The position numbers and the translations under genes were made by a program. A DNA stretch of 64,000 bases, from NCBI RefSeq assembly GCF_049472675.1, contig NZ_JAPNXM010000001.1, positions 322,289-386,288 of the forward strand, read 5' to 3'. The notes beneath the pieces were generated by a model. It was not told the DNA's origin. It saw nothing but the letters and a program-made list of their open reading frames with translations, and ran no database searches. The first letter of the stretch is position 1. Every line of letters begins with the position of its first letter. This DNA is from Deferribacter thermophilus. Lineage in GTDB: Bacteria; Chrysiogenota; Deferribacteres; Deferribacterales; Deferribacteraceae. Positions 43,418 to 50,940 of the stretch are shown in pieces.

Positions 43418-43497
43418 CGGGGTGGCAAACGGAAAAACATAATCAAAAACGTTTGCCTCCCGTCCCTGACCCGTAAGGGCAGGTAAGACGAGGAGGT
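43418..43497 (+). promoter_or_regulatory. Structured 5' leader ending in the ribosome binding site, copy 1
   Basis: Two hairpins can form. The first pairs GGCAAACG (43424-43431) with CGTTTGCC (43450-43457), extended by GGG/CCC across a T-T mismatch. The second is nested: CGTC, CCTG and CCC pair with GGG, CAGG and GACG around a GTAA tetraloop (43461-43490). The ribosome binding site AGGAGGT follows at once (43491-43497). The two stems compete for bases 43461-43462. This looks like a cis-regulatory RNA, class unknown. Confidence 0.55.
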
Positions 43498-43502
43498 AAA
43501 AG

Positions 43503-43763
43503 ATGTTAGAATTTTTATTTTTATTGTTTTTTGTTGGTTTGTTTGTATTCGGATTAGGTTTCGGTATCTATGCGTTAATCAAAAACGTAGACAAAGATAC
43601 CATAAAAACAGTTAAAGAGGTTAATAAAAAATATACTGCTAAAAATGTTACAAATAATGATGCGGTAATATTTATGGAAAACATAGAAGAAAGATACAGA
43701 AAGATGCATCTTAATATTCCTCCATATGATTGCTTGTATGATGATAAAGGTATGCTTCCATAG
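43503..43763 (+). CDS. Small membrane protein of repeat cassette 1
   Basis: I do not recognise this 86-residue protein. It has one N-terminal membrane helix (about residues 3-26) followed by a charged, lysine- and asparagine-rich soluble part ending in PPYDCLYDDKGMLP. It has a strong AGGAGGT site. Only its first ten bases (MLE) come from the shared repeat; the rest is unique. It converges on a truncated conjugation-like gene. By position it could be an immunity- or entry-exclusion-type protein, but that is inference. Confidence 0.6.
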   Translation: MLEFLFLLFFVGLFVFGLGFGIYALIKNVDKDTIKTVKEVNKKYTAKNVTNNDAVIFMENIEERYRKMHLNIPPYDCLYDDKGMLP

Positions 43764-43779
43764 GTATTCTTCCATTTTA

Positions 43780-43807
43780 ATCCTGCCTCTAATATTAGAG
43801 GCAGGAT
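43780..43807. terminator. Bidirectional hairpin terminator between cassette 1 genes
   Basis: ATCCTGCCTCTAA pairs perfectly with TTAGAGGCAGGAT. It lies between the convergent small ORF and the TraG-like fragment, 17 bases after the first stop and 6 bases after the second. Confidence 0.8.
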
Positions 43808-43813
43808 ATCATT

Positions 43814-45856
43814 TTACTCTTTCTTATCTGGCGTAAACTTCTTATGATCTGGCGTAACATTATGGTATAAATCACGACTGTTATTACCATCCATTAAATT
43901 CTGATGAGCTTCCTCTGCTGTTACCTCTTTGACTTCCTGAGTATGTATAGCACCAGGTTTATCATTGATTTGTTCAACCTTTACATTAGGATTATTCTTA
44001 ATATCACCACTTTGCGCACCTGCCGTTTCAGCTGTTACTTTATTAAGAAAACTTTTGTAATCATTAGTAAACTGTTGCGCAACAAACATATCTAAAGTAA
44101 TACCCTGCTGTTTATATACATCAATGTGTTCATTATACTTTTCTACATAATCCTTAACTTTATTAACAAGCCCACCATAAATGGTATTGTAATCAAGCTC
44201 CACCCCAGTCTTTTCAGAATCGGTTCTTCGTTGTTGGACAGATAAATCTATACCAGCATTAACACCGGTACTTGAAGCACCGCCACCACTCTTCCCACCT
44301 AATCCAGCCTGTCCAGAAAAATTAGTAGAAAATGCCTTAACAAAATCCTCTGATACTACATGCCCTTTTTCCATATTCGCATGCACCAATGTCTGTATTT
44401 GTTTTGCAACATCACTTAAAGGTTGTTGTACTTTTTCTATATCAATAAGTTCCCTACCCTTATCATCGGTATAAGTGGCACCCTTAAATAATTGATGAGC
44501 AACATTAACATCTTTAAGTGCATCCAACGAATTGATATGCATACCTGTATCAACCGTAGTGGTGTCAACCTGTTCAGTTTGTTTGTTAACCCCTTGTTTC
44601 AAAGATAGATAAGCACCATCACTAAACGAATATTCTTTTACTTCTAATCCATCAGCAAACTTATGATCCACAACTTGTGCCTCACCCTGCAATACACCAG
44701 TACCAACCGCTCTACCAATATTACCTTTTGCATCCACTTCAAAAAACGCACCCTCAGCAACCGTCTTATTACCAACCTGTTTCACCGAACCATAAACCAT
44801 AAAAGTTTTATCGCCAACCTGAACATAATCAGGTTTCTGATCGGCGTCTTCACGAACAAATTTATCTATATCCTGTCTTAATTTTATATTACTTATTTCA
44901 TCAATACTCCTATTAATAGATTCACTAATAGTCTGATCGCTTTGTATATTGCGGTTTTCGTAACCTCCAACCGCTCTAAAATATTGTGCGGTTTCAGAAT
45001 CCACTTGAAAAGTTGTGTCAGTAACCTTCTCACCGTCCATTATACCATCTTTAACGGTTACAACATCACCAGCAATTGATACCCTACCGGTAATTTCGTG
45101 TTCTTGACCATCAGCCCCTTTAATCCTTAACGGATTATCCTGATCAGCCGTAAAGCTTGCCATACTGTTTACAACTTCACCATCCATATTATACTGCGTT
45201 GTCCTTACCGCATTGTAGTTGTGTCCACCTATATTCATTGTAGTAACAACTTCTTCAAACATACCTTTACCAGCCACATAACCAAACTTATGTGCCATAC
45301 CATCTTCACCATACTGCACGGTTTCAAATCCCATTATATTTTGAACATGTCCGCTACTATCTATTTGTGGTTTAAATGATAATGGTGTATCGTAATCAAT
45401 ACCAAATTGCGATTTTAATGTTTCTGTATCAATTCCCATTCTCTCAAGTAGTTTATCCCTCAAATCGCCTGTCGCCGTAAATCCTGTTTTATACAATTTC
45501 TGTGCCTCAGCAACACTTATTCCTAAATCATGAGCCACATTACGTATTAATTGTGCCTCACCTATCTTTTGCTCTGCTTGTGTAAGCCCTGTTTTATAAG
45601 CCTGATTCATAGTATCAAACGCACTACCTACACCTATATTCTGTGCTGTTAGGTTAGCTGTGGAAGTCCTTATTTTATCAAACCCATATTGATTGTAAGC
45701 ATCCATCTTTCCTGCACCTTGAGCTAAACTGAATAGTTCCGCACCCGTTAAGCTTCTTGCTACCTGATTCATACCTAAAGAACCAAAAGTCCTATCGTGA
45801 GCAATATTTTTAGCTATTTCCCACATTTGATGCCCAACACCGGACTCGAATAGCAA
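43814..45856 (-). pseudogene. C-terminal part of a large TraG-like conjugation protein, 5'-truncated
   Basis: The open frame gives 680 residues but begins with a TTG inside repeat copy 2. An in-frame stop lies just upstream, and no start with a ribosome binding site is seen. The true N-terminus is therefore missing and the gene was cut at about 45840. The product is soluble, rich in Gly, Asp, Gln and Thr, with long coiled or low-complexity stretches and no membrane helix. It resembles the periplasmic C-terminal part of TraG-type mating-pair proteins (VARSLTGAELFSLAQGAGK onward). I hold that name loosely. Base composition is visibly richer in G and C than the flanking chromosome, which fits recent transfer. 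Confidence 0.5.
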
Positions 45857-46382
45857 TAGTTATCCCATTGATAAACCTGGCAATAACACTCTGTCTAAAA
45901 TAACCATTACCCAAAACGTTACCCAATTTTACTTTTACCCACTCCTTTCATCTAATTATTTGTTACTATAGTATTATCTAATATAATTTCAACATTAAGT
46001 TAAAAAGACTTTTTTAATCATTAAATAAAACTTTTACGAAGAATAAATGCTGGTGTATTTTTACCTTTATGAATGAAACAACAAATTCCCTTTGATTAAT
46101 ACAAGATCTTAAAGCGCCTTAATATTTATATCCATATCAGGTTATTAATTGGCAGTTATACATAACAAATCAAAATCAGAAGCTTTATTAAGCTTTTTAA
46201 ATGTTTTTGAAATAGTTTCTGCACTTTTGTATCTTTTTGGGCTATTGGCTTTAATGTACATTTGTAAGAACCTTATATTTGAACTTAACCAACCGAATTA
46301 CCGAAGTATATAATATAAAATATTAATTTTTTTACTAATATTAATATATTAATAATTATATTAATATATTATTTTAGTATCA

Positions 46383-46412
46383 TTGACAAAAGAATAAAAA
46401 TCTTTTTATAAT
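46383..46412 (+). promoter_or_regulatory. Promoter inside repeat copy 2
   Basis: Same perfect TTGACA / 18 bases / TATAAT arrangement as in copy 1, pointing at the small gene at 46548. Confidence 0.75.
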
Positions 46413-46462
46413 TATAGGTAAGCTTTAATATTAGCCGTAAAAGAAAATTAAATTTACTATAA

Positions 46463-46542
46463 CGGGGTGGCAAACGGAAAAACATAATCAAAAACGTTTG
46501 CCTCCCGTCCCTGACCCGTAAGGGCAGGTAAGACGAGGAGGT
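46463..46542 (+). promoter_or_regulatory. Structured 5' leader, copy 2
   Basis: Same pair of hairpins and AGGAGGT site as at 43418-43497. Because the copies are identical, they give no covariation evidence for the fold. Confidence 0.55.
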
Positions 46543-46547
46543 AAAAG

Positions 46548-46763
46548 ATGTTAGAATACGTAATGGACTTTATGTTGATTGGGTTGATTGTTGCTGTAAT
46601 TATTATTCTGATGACAAGAAAAGGGGATTTGCCGGTAGAAGAACCTACTGAAGATGATTTTCTGTTTTCTAATAGTGGTAGCAAAATAATTTGGGATTAT
46701 AGGGAACCATTATACTGTTTATACGAATACTATCAATACAAAGATCTACACAAAAATGATTAG
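46548..46763 (+). CDS. Small membrane protein of repeat cassette 2
   Basis: This 71-residue protein is not recognised. It has one N-terminal membrane helix (about residues 4-24) and a short acidic soluble tail (DLPVEEPTEDDFLF, then REPLYCLYEYYQ). It shares the start MLE, the promoter and the leader with the cassette 1 protein but is otherwise different. A weak shared feature is a P-x-Y/C-LY cluster near the C-terminus of both. It converges on another truncated gene, so both cassettes have the same layout. Confidence 0.55.
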   Translation: MLEYVMDFMLIGLIVAVIIILMTRKGDLPVEEPTEDDFLFSNSGSKIIWDYREPLYCLYEYYQYKDLHKND

Positions 46764-46826
46764 AACCGACACTATACACTATTTTTGACACTATACACTA
46801 TTTTGACAGTGTATAGTGTCGGTTCT
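46762..46826. repeat. Compound direct and inverted repeat, probable terminator
   Basis: A 19-base unit beginning GACACTATACACTATTTT occurs twice in tandem (46768 and 46787). An inverted copy, AGTGTATAGTGTC, follows (46808-46820). The outer arms AGAACCGACACTATACACT (46762-46780) and its complement (46808-46826) form a perfect 19-bp stem. The inner unit can pair with the same 3' arm to make a 13-bp alternative. It starts at the stop codon of the small ORF and ends close to the convergent gene. Confidence 0.8.
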
Positions 46827-46832
46827 GCTTTG

Positions 46833-47204
46833 CTAAGGCATTACCGAATCGGACGGATCACTATATTCACTTTTCCTTTTTGCTTCTTTTAACATTCTTT
46901 CAGCCTCAGCATCATCAGGCCGTTGTTCAACACCATCATTTTTATGATGCTCCACATCCCCTTTAGGACTAACATGTTTATGCTTATCATCAGTATATTC
47001 CTGAACATTACCGGTGGTAAGTTCTGTAATATCTTTTTTTAGCTCGGCAATAGATCTATCAAACCCTTCTTTTAAAACTTCTGTTTTAGTATCAATATCC
47101 TCATTTTTAAGCTGATACCCCTTATTTAATGATACCATTGGTGCTATTTCCTTATTGAAGTTTCCTAAACCTTCTAACACCTTATTAGCTGCCATTAATG
47201 TCAT
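46833..47204 (-). pseudogene. C-terminal fragment of an unrecognised element-encoded protein
   Basis: The ATG-initiated frame gives 123 residues, but the frame stays open upstream into the IS remnant (FYPSAEQYDIMTLMAANK), so the gene was probably cut at about 47.23 kb. The product is hydrophilic, highly charged and helical, with a likely coiled coil (VLKEGFDRSIAELKKDITEL) and a His/Asp-rich tail. It mirrors the cassette 1 arrangement, where a 3' gene fragment faces a small membrane protein. I cannot name a family; a conjugation or plasmid function is a guess from context. Confidence 0.45.
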
Positions 47205-47465
47205 AATATCATACTGCTCAGCCGATGGATAAAATTTAGTTTCCTTGTCTTTGGTATTTTTACTCCTTCTATCTTCCCAAAAATGGTATCAAAATTTCTT
47301 GTAAAATGACCATTTTTACTGTCTTCATTGACCGTACAATGAATCTCTCTTTTTATTTCTCCAAGCTTTTCTAAAAAATTAACAAAGTGTTGCGAAATAA
47401 ATTCCATAAAAACTTCTCGAATATCCTTTTTTTTCAAACAATTCAGCTAAATTATAATTATTCAT
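47201..47465 (-). pseudogene. IS256/Mutator-family transposase, N-terminal remnant with frameshift
   Basis: On the minus strand an ATG at 47465 begins MNNYNLAELFEKK. After an A8 run the reading must shift by one base to continue as DIREVFMEFISQHFVNFLEKLGEIKREIH. The following KNGHFTRNFDTIFGKIEGVKIPKTRKLNF matches the conserved N-terminal block of IS256-type transposases (pattern NGYY-R-F-T-FG-VPRTR-G-F). The similarity stops at about 47.23 kb, so the DDE catalytic domain is gone. Upstream sequence up to about 47516 (TTGTGTAAG and GTGTATAAG words) looks like a former IS end. Confidence 0.7.
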
Positions 47466-47672
47466 TGGGGTATACCTCTTTTTCAATTCTTACACAAGAT
47501 TCTTATACACTACCCTATTATAGATGCATCAATAATAAGATTGCATTAATCAATTTTGTATTTTTTTTAATATTAGAAAGTATTCTGAATAATTAAAACA
47601 GTTAGGGAATCGTTTTAATTAATATTTTAATTATCCAAAATTATTTTTTTCACTCTAACTTTATTTTAAATC
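47466..47672. other. Intergenic spacer without a gene
   Basis: This AT-rich stretch lies between the IS remnant and the WYL regulator stop. The first 50 bases are the likely former IS end. In the rest I see no gene, tRNA or convincing terminator. It probably marks the right boundary of the repeat-cassette region. Confidence 0.5.
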
Positions 47673-48599
47673 TTATAAATTTTTTGAATATTTCTTAAGA
47701 ATATTTTCAGCAAATTTTTTTATAATGGTAATATACTCTGCGGGTTCTTTGATTTTGATATATTCAGCCCATGGGCGAACAAAATATAAAAACTCTTCCT
47801 CATTTGATACAAGAAAAGTTAATAATATGTTCCCATTATCTAATTCTTTTTCAATTTTTTGCAGGGGAAATATCTCTTTCCTTTTAAAATAAAATGCTAC
47901 TTCTGAATCTATTTCAACGCTCACTTTAATTTTTTCTTTTTCTTCAAACCAAATGCTATTGGCATTATTTATCAGTTCATCAATTTCCTGTTGAGAAATT
48001 TTAAAGAATTTCATAAGAATGTTAACATCTCTAATAAGGTCTATAGAAAATTTTTTTAATGTATTTTCATGCTTTGCTAATAAGTACCAAAATCCATTAT
48101 CTATTAATATGCATAATGGTGTAACATTATATTTTTTGCCGTACTTTTCATAATAAAATTCTATTTCCTGACGGTGTTTGATGGCATCATCTATAAAAGA
48201 TAAAGTATCCATGATGTTATCGACATTAATGTACTTAGGATTATTGATAAACTTTACAGCTTCTACTGAATTTATATGTAAGATTCTTTTCAATATTTTA
48301 TCAATATGTGTTTTGGTTTTAGGTGTAACAAATTTCTTTATATACTCAAGTAATGCTGCCAGAAATTTCATTTCTGTTTTTGGTAAATTTACGTCAGTAA
48401 ATTTTACATTTTCAAGTAACGAATAAGTGTGACTATCTGTATCATAATATAAAAGACCAGGAATGTTTAGCAACTCTGCCATGTATCGCTGAGCAGTCCT
48501 TACGCTAACCCCTAATTCTTCTGAAATTAATTTTGTTGTCACCTTTTTATTGGATTTCAGTAAATTTAGTATTTCAATTGTTAACGAAATGCCTTTCAT
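47673..48599 (-). CDS. WYL-domain transcriptional regulator
   Basis: The 308-residue product has an N-terminal helix-turn-helix (about 1-60: KVTTKLISEELGVSVRTAQRYMAEL). A WYL domain follows (about 130-215), with EFYYEKYGKKYNVTPLCILIDNGFWYLLAKHE holding the characteristic Trp-Tyr-Leu. A WCX-type C-terminal domain lies at about 220-300. WYL proteins sense ligands, often nucleic acid or nucleotides, and commonly control defence systems. It follows the UDG-fold gene by 9 bases on the same strand, so the two form one operon. A palindromic site in the divergent promoter region is a candidate target. Confidence 0.88.
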   Translation of the reverse strand: MKGISLTIEILNLLKSNKKVTTKLISEELGVSVRTAQRYMAELLNIPGLLYYDTDSHTYSLLENVKFTDVNLPKTEMKFLAALLEYIKKFVTPKTKTHIDKILKRILHINSVEAVKFINNPKYINVDNIMDTLSFIDDAIKHRQEIEFYYEKYGKKYNVTPLCILIDNGFWYLLAKHENTLKKFSIDLIRDVNILMKFFKISQQEIDELINNANSIWFEEKEKIKVSVEIDSEVAFYFKRKEIFPLQKIEKELDNGNILLTFLVSNEEEFLYFVRPWAEYIKIKEPAEYITIIKKFAENILKKYSKNL

Positions 48600-48608
48600 A
48601 ATTAAAAA

Positions 48609-49295
48609 TTATAATTCCTCTGCTAGATATTTTTTGACTTCACTATAAATATATGACGGGTGGATTATACCAATTATTTTCTTATTATTAAATTCAGTTT
48701 TTGCAAATATGCATCTGCGTCTATGAGATTTATCAGAATAAGCATAAAAAGAAATAATTTTTTGCTTCGTTACACCGTATCGTTTACTTAAAATTTCTGA
48801 AATAAATAAATCAAATGTTTTTATACCTTCTAATAAAATTGTTTTAGGATTTAAAAAATCTATTATTTCTTTAATTTTATCAAAGCAAAACTGTTCTAAT
48901 AATATTCGAGAGTTTTTATCTAAACTTTGCCATTCTTTTTCACTCTTTGATCTAAAAAAAATAAGATTTAACTTTACACTTTTTTCTAATAATTCTAATT
49001 TTCTTATTTCCTCAAATAATTTATACATCACTTCAGCAGTTTTATATTTCTCATTTTTATTGTATTTACCACTATATTTTATGTATTCGTGTTCTTTATC
49101 GAGATTAAACACATCTTCAATATTAAAATCTTTATCTCCACCGCCAGGATTATAACCAATAATCATTAATTCAGGATTCTTTCTAACTTTCGAATAGAAA
49201 ACAGCAAAACCATTATTTTTTAAGTGATTATTTTCTGTTTCTTCCCATACTTTTTTCACTTCATTTAATAAATCTGTAGCCCATTTTTTACACAT
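48609..49295 (-). CDS. Uracil-DNA glycosylase superfamily-like protein of unknown function
   Basis: The 228-residue product has two signatures of the UDG fold: an N-terminal IIGYNPGGGD (about 46-54), like motif 1 of the Mug/UDG families, and a C-terminal GIIHPS (about 209-214), like motif 2. The middle is divergent, so it may act on a modified base other than uracil, or not be a glycosylase. A perfect GGAGGTGAT site precedes the ATG. It is cotranscribed with the WYL regulator and divergent from an AAA ATPase, a setting typical of defence genes. Confidence 0.6.
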   Translation of the reverse strand: MCKKWATDLLNEVKKVWEETENNHLKNNGFAVFYSKVRKNPELMIIGYNPGGGDKDFNIEDVFNLDKEHEYIKYSGKYNKNEKYKTAEVMYKLFEEIRKLELLEKSVKLNLIFFRSKSEKEWQSLDKNSRILLEQFCFDKIKEIIDFLNPKTILLEGIKTFDLFISEILSKRYGVTKQKIISFYAYSDKSHRRRCIFAKTEFNNKKIIGIIHPSYIYSEVKKYLAEEL

Positions 49296-49303
49296 ACATC
49301 ACC

Positions 49304-49416
49304 TCCGATTGATTTTAATTATAACATATAAAATATGTAATAGATATTTAATTTAGAGGCACGTCAAAAAATGTCGTCAATAAATATTATTTTATACTTA
49401 AAATTAATCGGAGGTA
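49304..49416. promoter_or_regulatory. Divergent promoter region built as an inverted repeat
   Basis: The sequences before the UDG-fold gene and the AAA gene mirror each other. ACCTCCGATT-ATTTTAA-TATAA on the left reappears as its complement on the right, with about 25 of 28 positions alike. Each arm holds a -10 box (TATAAT for the minus gene, TATACT at 49393-49398 for the plus gene) and an ATCGGAGGT ribosome binding site. The two genes are therefore probably expressed by matched, jointly controlled promoters. Confidence 0.65.
49362..49376. promoter_or_regulatory. Palindromic operator candidate, copy 1 (CGTCA-N5-TGTCG)
   Basis: CGTCA AAAAA TGTCG is a near-perfect inverted repeat lying over the -35 region of the AAA gene promoter. 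A nearly identical site, CGTCA AATAA TGTCG, occurs at 53812-53826 before another gene of this island. The WYL regulator encoded alongside is the natural candidate binder. Confidence 0.55.
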
Positions 49417-49421
49417 CAAAA

Positions 49422-50939
49422 ATGAAAAATTTACTTTTACAAATCTATAATTCTACAAAAGATAAGAATATATTAACTAATTTAAAAGAAAAGAATAAAA
49501 TAACTGAAACTTTGGTAAAACTTTTTGATATATCTACTTCAGAAGCAAATCTTTTAAGATTTCTTATAGCTAAAAGTGTAGATAACCCAGATGGGGTTAC
49601 TATTAAAAAATATTGTAACAGATTAACAACTGAAAAATATTTAGAAATAATAGCTTATTTAATCAGTTTAGAAAATCAGAAATTAATAACAACCAAACCA
49701 AATTCAATTTGCATTAATGATAACCAAAAAACAATTCTTGACCCAGAAGTTAAAGTCGAAGGTTGGGTTTTAAAAAAACTTATAAAACAAAATGCATTTG
49801 AAGATGTAATTAAATTAGAAGAACTACAAGAAGAATATGAAATATTAAACATTCTAATTAAGCCAATAACAGAGCTTGAGCAACTTGAAATTTCATTTAA
49901 TATGTTTGTAGCAAAACTTCAAAGATTAATTGACAAAATACCTAAAACTTCACTAACTTACAAAATATTATCAAAATATTCATTTGAAGAACAATTTCTT
50001 TTTCTATATCTCATATTTTCTTATACTCAACCTTACTTTTCTCCTGATGAAGCGTTAAATAATTACATTCACATTGTAAAAAACGATACTAAAAAACACC
50101 TAAGGTTTTTATATAAAATTATAAATAAAGAGTTACCAATAATCAAAGACAATATAATAATGATGGACAATAATTATCCAAGCACGTCTAATCTTGATAT
50201 AAGTTTAAAAATCAATGATTATATCTTAACTAAGCTTTTTTACAAAAAAAGAACTAATATTGAATTAGACACACTAATTTTTTATGAATATCCTTCTAAA
50301 AAACAGTTAATTTATAACGAGAACATTGAAAGCAAAATCAAAATATTAAGAGATTTAATTCAATTAGACAAAATTAAAAAAGTCTTAATTTATGGAGAAA
50401 GTGGAACTGGAAAAACTACTACAGCACATCATTTAGCTTATTTAACCAATAAAAAATTAGCGACTGTTAGTCAAAAAAGTTTTTTACAATCTTCTAACAC
50501 AGATAATTCATTATTAATTAATAAAGTTTTTAGTGCCTTTAATTCAATTGAGTTGATTGAAAACAAATCATTTATTTTACTTATTGATGATATAGAGAGA
50601 TTTTTAATTTCCAATTCAAAATTTCTTTTTAATAAATCAATCTACGAATTTATTGAACATATAAAGAATTTCAAAGGTATTTTAATTGTTACTGTAAATG
50701 AATTAGAAAAACTACCTTTAAAATTTAAAAATCAATTTGATGTTATCCTAAAATTAAAACTTCCTGATAAAACTACAATTCGTAAATTTCTCCAAAAAAA
50801 TATTAAAAATATTTCTTCAGAAGAGATTAAAGAAATTTCAAATTATCCAGTTACTTACTATCAATTAAATAATTTAGTTTTTTTATACCAAAATATAAAA
50901 GGTACATCTATCAAATTAGTTCTAAATAATATTTTTTAA
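49422..50939 (+). CDS. AAA-type ATPase of unknown function
   Basis: The 505-residue product has a helical N-terminal region (about 1-300) with a possible winged-helix part near residues 35-95. A C-terminal AAA-type ATPase domain carries Walker A GESGTGKT (325-332) and Walker B FILLIDDIER (about 384-393). The Walker B ends in Asp-Asp-Ile-Glu, so hydrolysis looks possible. I start at ATG 49422 behind CGGAGGT; the earlier in-frame start at 49371 lies in the operator. No membrane segment or nuclease motif is seen. It is divergent from the UDG-fold/WYL operon and 1 base from the damaged dnaE gene. Function is not known. Confidence 0.7.
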   Translation: MKNLLLQIYNSTKDKNILTNLKEKNKITETLVKLFDISTSEANLLRFLIAKSVDNPDGVTIKKYCNRLTTEKYLEIIAYLISLENQKLITTKPNSICINDNQKTILDPEVKVEGWVLKKLIKQNAFEDVIKLEELQEEYEILNILIKPITELEQLEISFNMFVAKLQRLIDKIPKTSLTYKILSKYSFEEQFLFLYLIFSYTQPYFSPDEALNNYIHIVKNDTKKHLRFLYKIINKELPIIKDNIIMMDNNYPSTSNLDISLKINDYILTKLFYKKRTNIELDTLIFYEYPSKKQLIYNENIESKIKILRDLIQLDKIKKVLIYGESGTGKTTTAHHLAYLTNKKLATVSQKSFLQSSNTDNSLLINKVFSAFNSIELIENKSFILLIDDIERFLISNSKFLFNKSIYEFIEHIKNFKGILIVTVNELEKLPLKFKNQFDVILKLKLPDKTTIRKFLQKNIKNISSEEIKEISNYPVTYYQLNNLVFLYQNIKGTSIKLVLNNIF

Positions 50940-50940
50940 G

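Larger units (their letters stand above)
42795..43512 (+). repeat. 718-bp direct repeat, copy 1
   Basis: This copy matches 45840-46557 base for base by eye (constant offset 3045). It starts at the tRNA-derived CCGGACTCGAA and ends ten bases inside the following small gene (ATGTTAGAAT), after which the copies differ completely. It holds no full gene. Seen in it are a 50-codon open remnant on the minus strand with no recognisable family, an AT-rich imperfect palindrome (about 43296-43335), a strong promoter and a structured leader. The repeat fills the gap between recO and the first small ORF. Confidence 0.93.
45840..46557 (+). repeat. 718-bp direct repeat, copy 2
   Basis: This is identical by eye to 42795-43512. 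It begins at CCGGACTCGAA, directly next to the truncated TraG-like frame. On the minus strand the junction reads TTCGAGT CCGGT GTTGGGC A, which differs from the tRNA tail at 42786-42805 in only four of twenty bases. Both copies thus begin at an att-like sequence. It fills the roughly 690-base gap between the TraG-like fragment and the second small ORF and holds no full gene. Confidence 0.93.

Noticed and set aside
43418..43497. Leader resembling a cyclic di-GMP or other known riboswitch
   Set aside because: The GGCAAAC word recalls some riboswitches, but the conserved GNRA-receptor and junction elements of the cyclic di-GMP classes are not present, so I report only a structured leader of unknown class.
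42795..46557. CRISPR array or integron-cassette array
   Set aside because: Only two long repeats with non-uniform spacers, no short regular repeats, no cas genes, no attC-like sites and no integron integrase. The cassette resemblance is only in layout.
49371..49421. Upstream start for the AAA ATPase at 49371
   Set aside because: It would place the first codons in the palindromic operator and promoter; the ATG at 49422 has a strong ribosome binding site.
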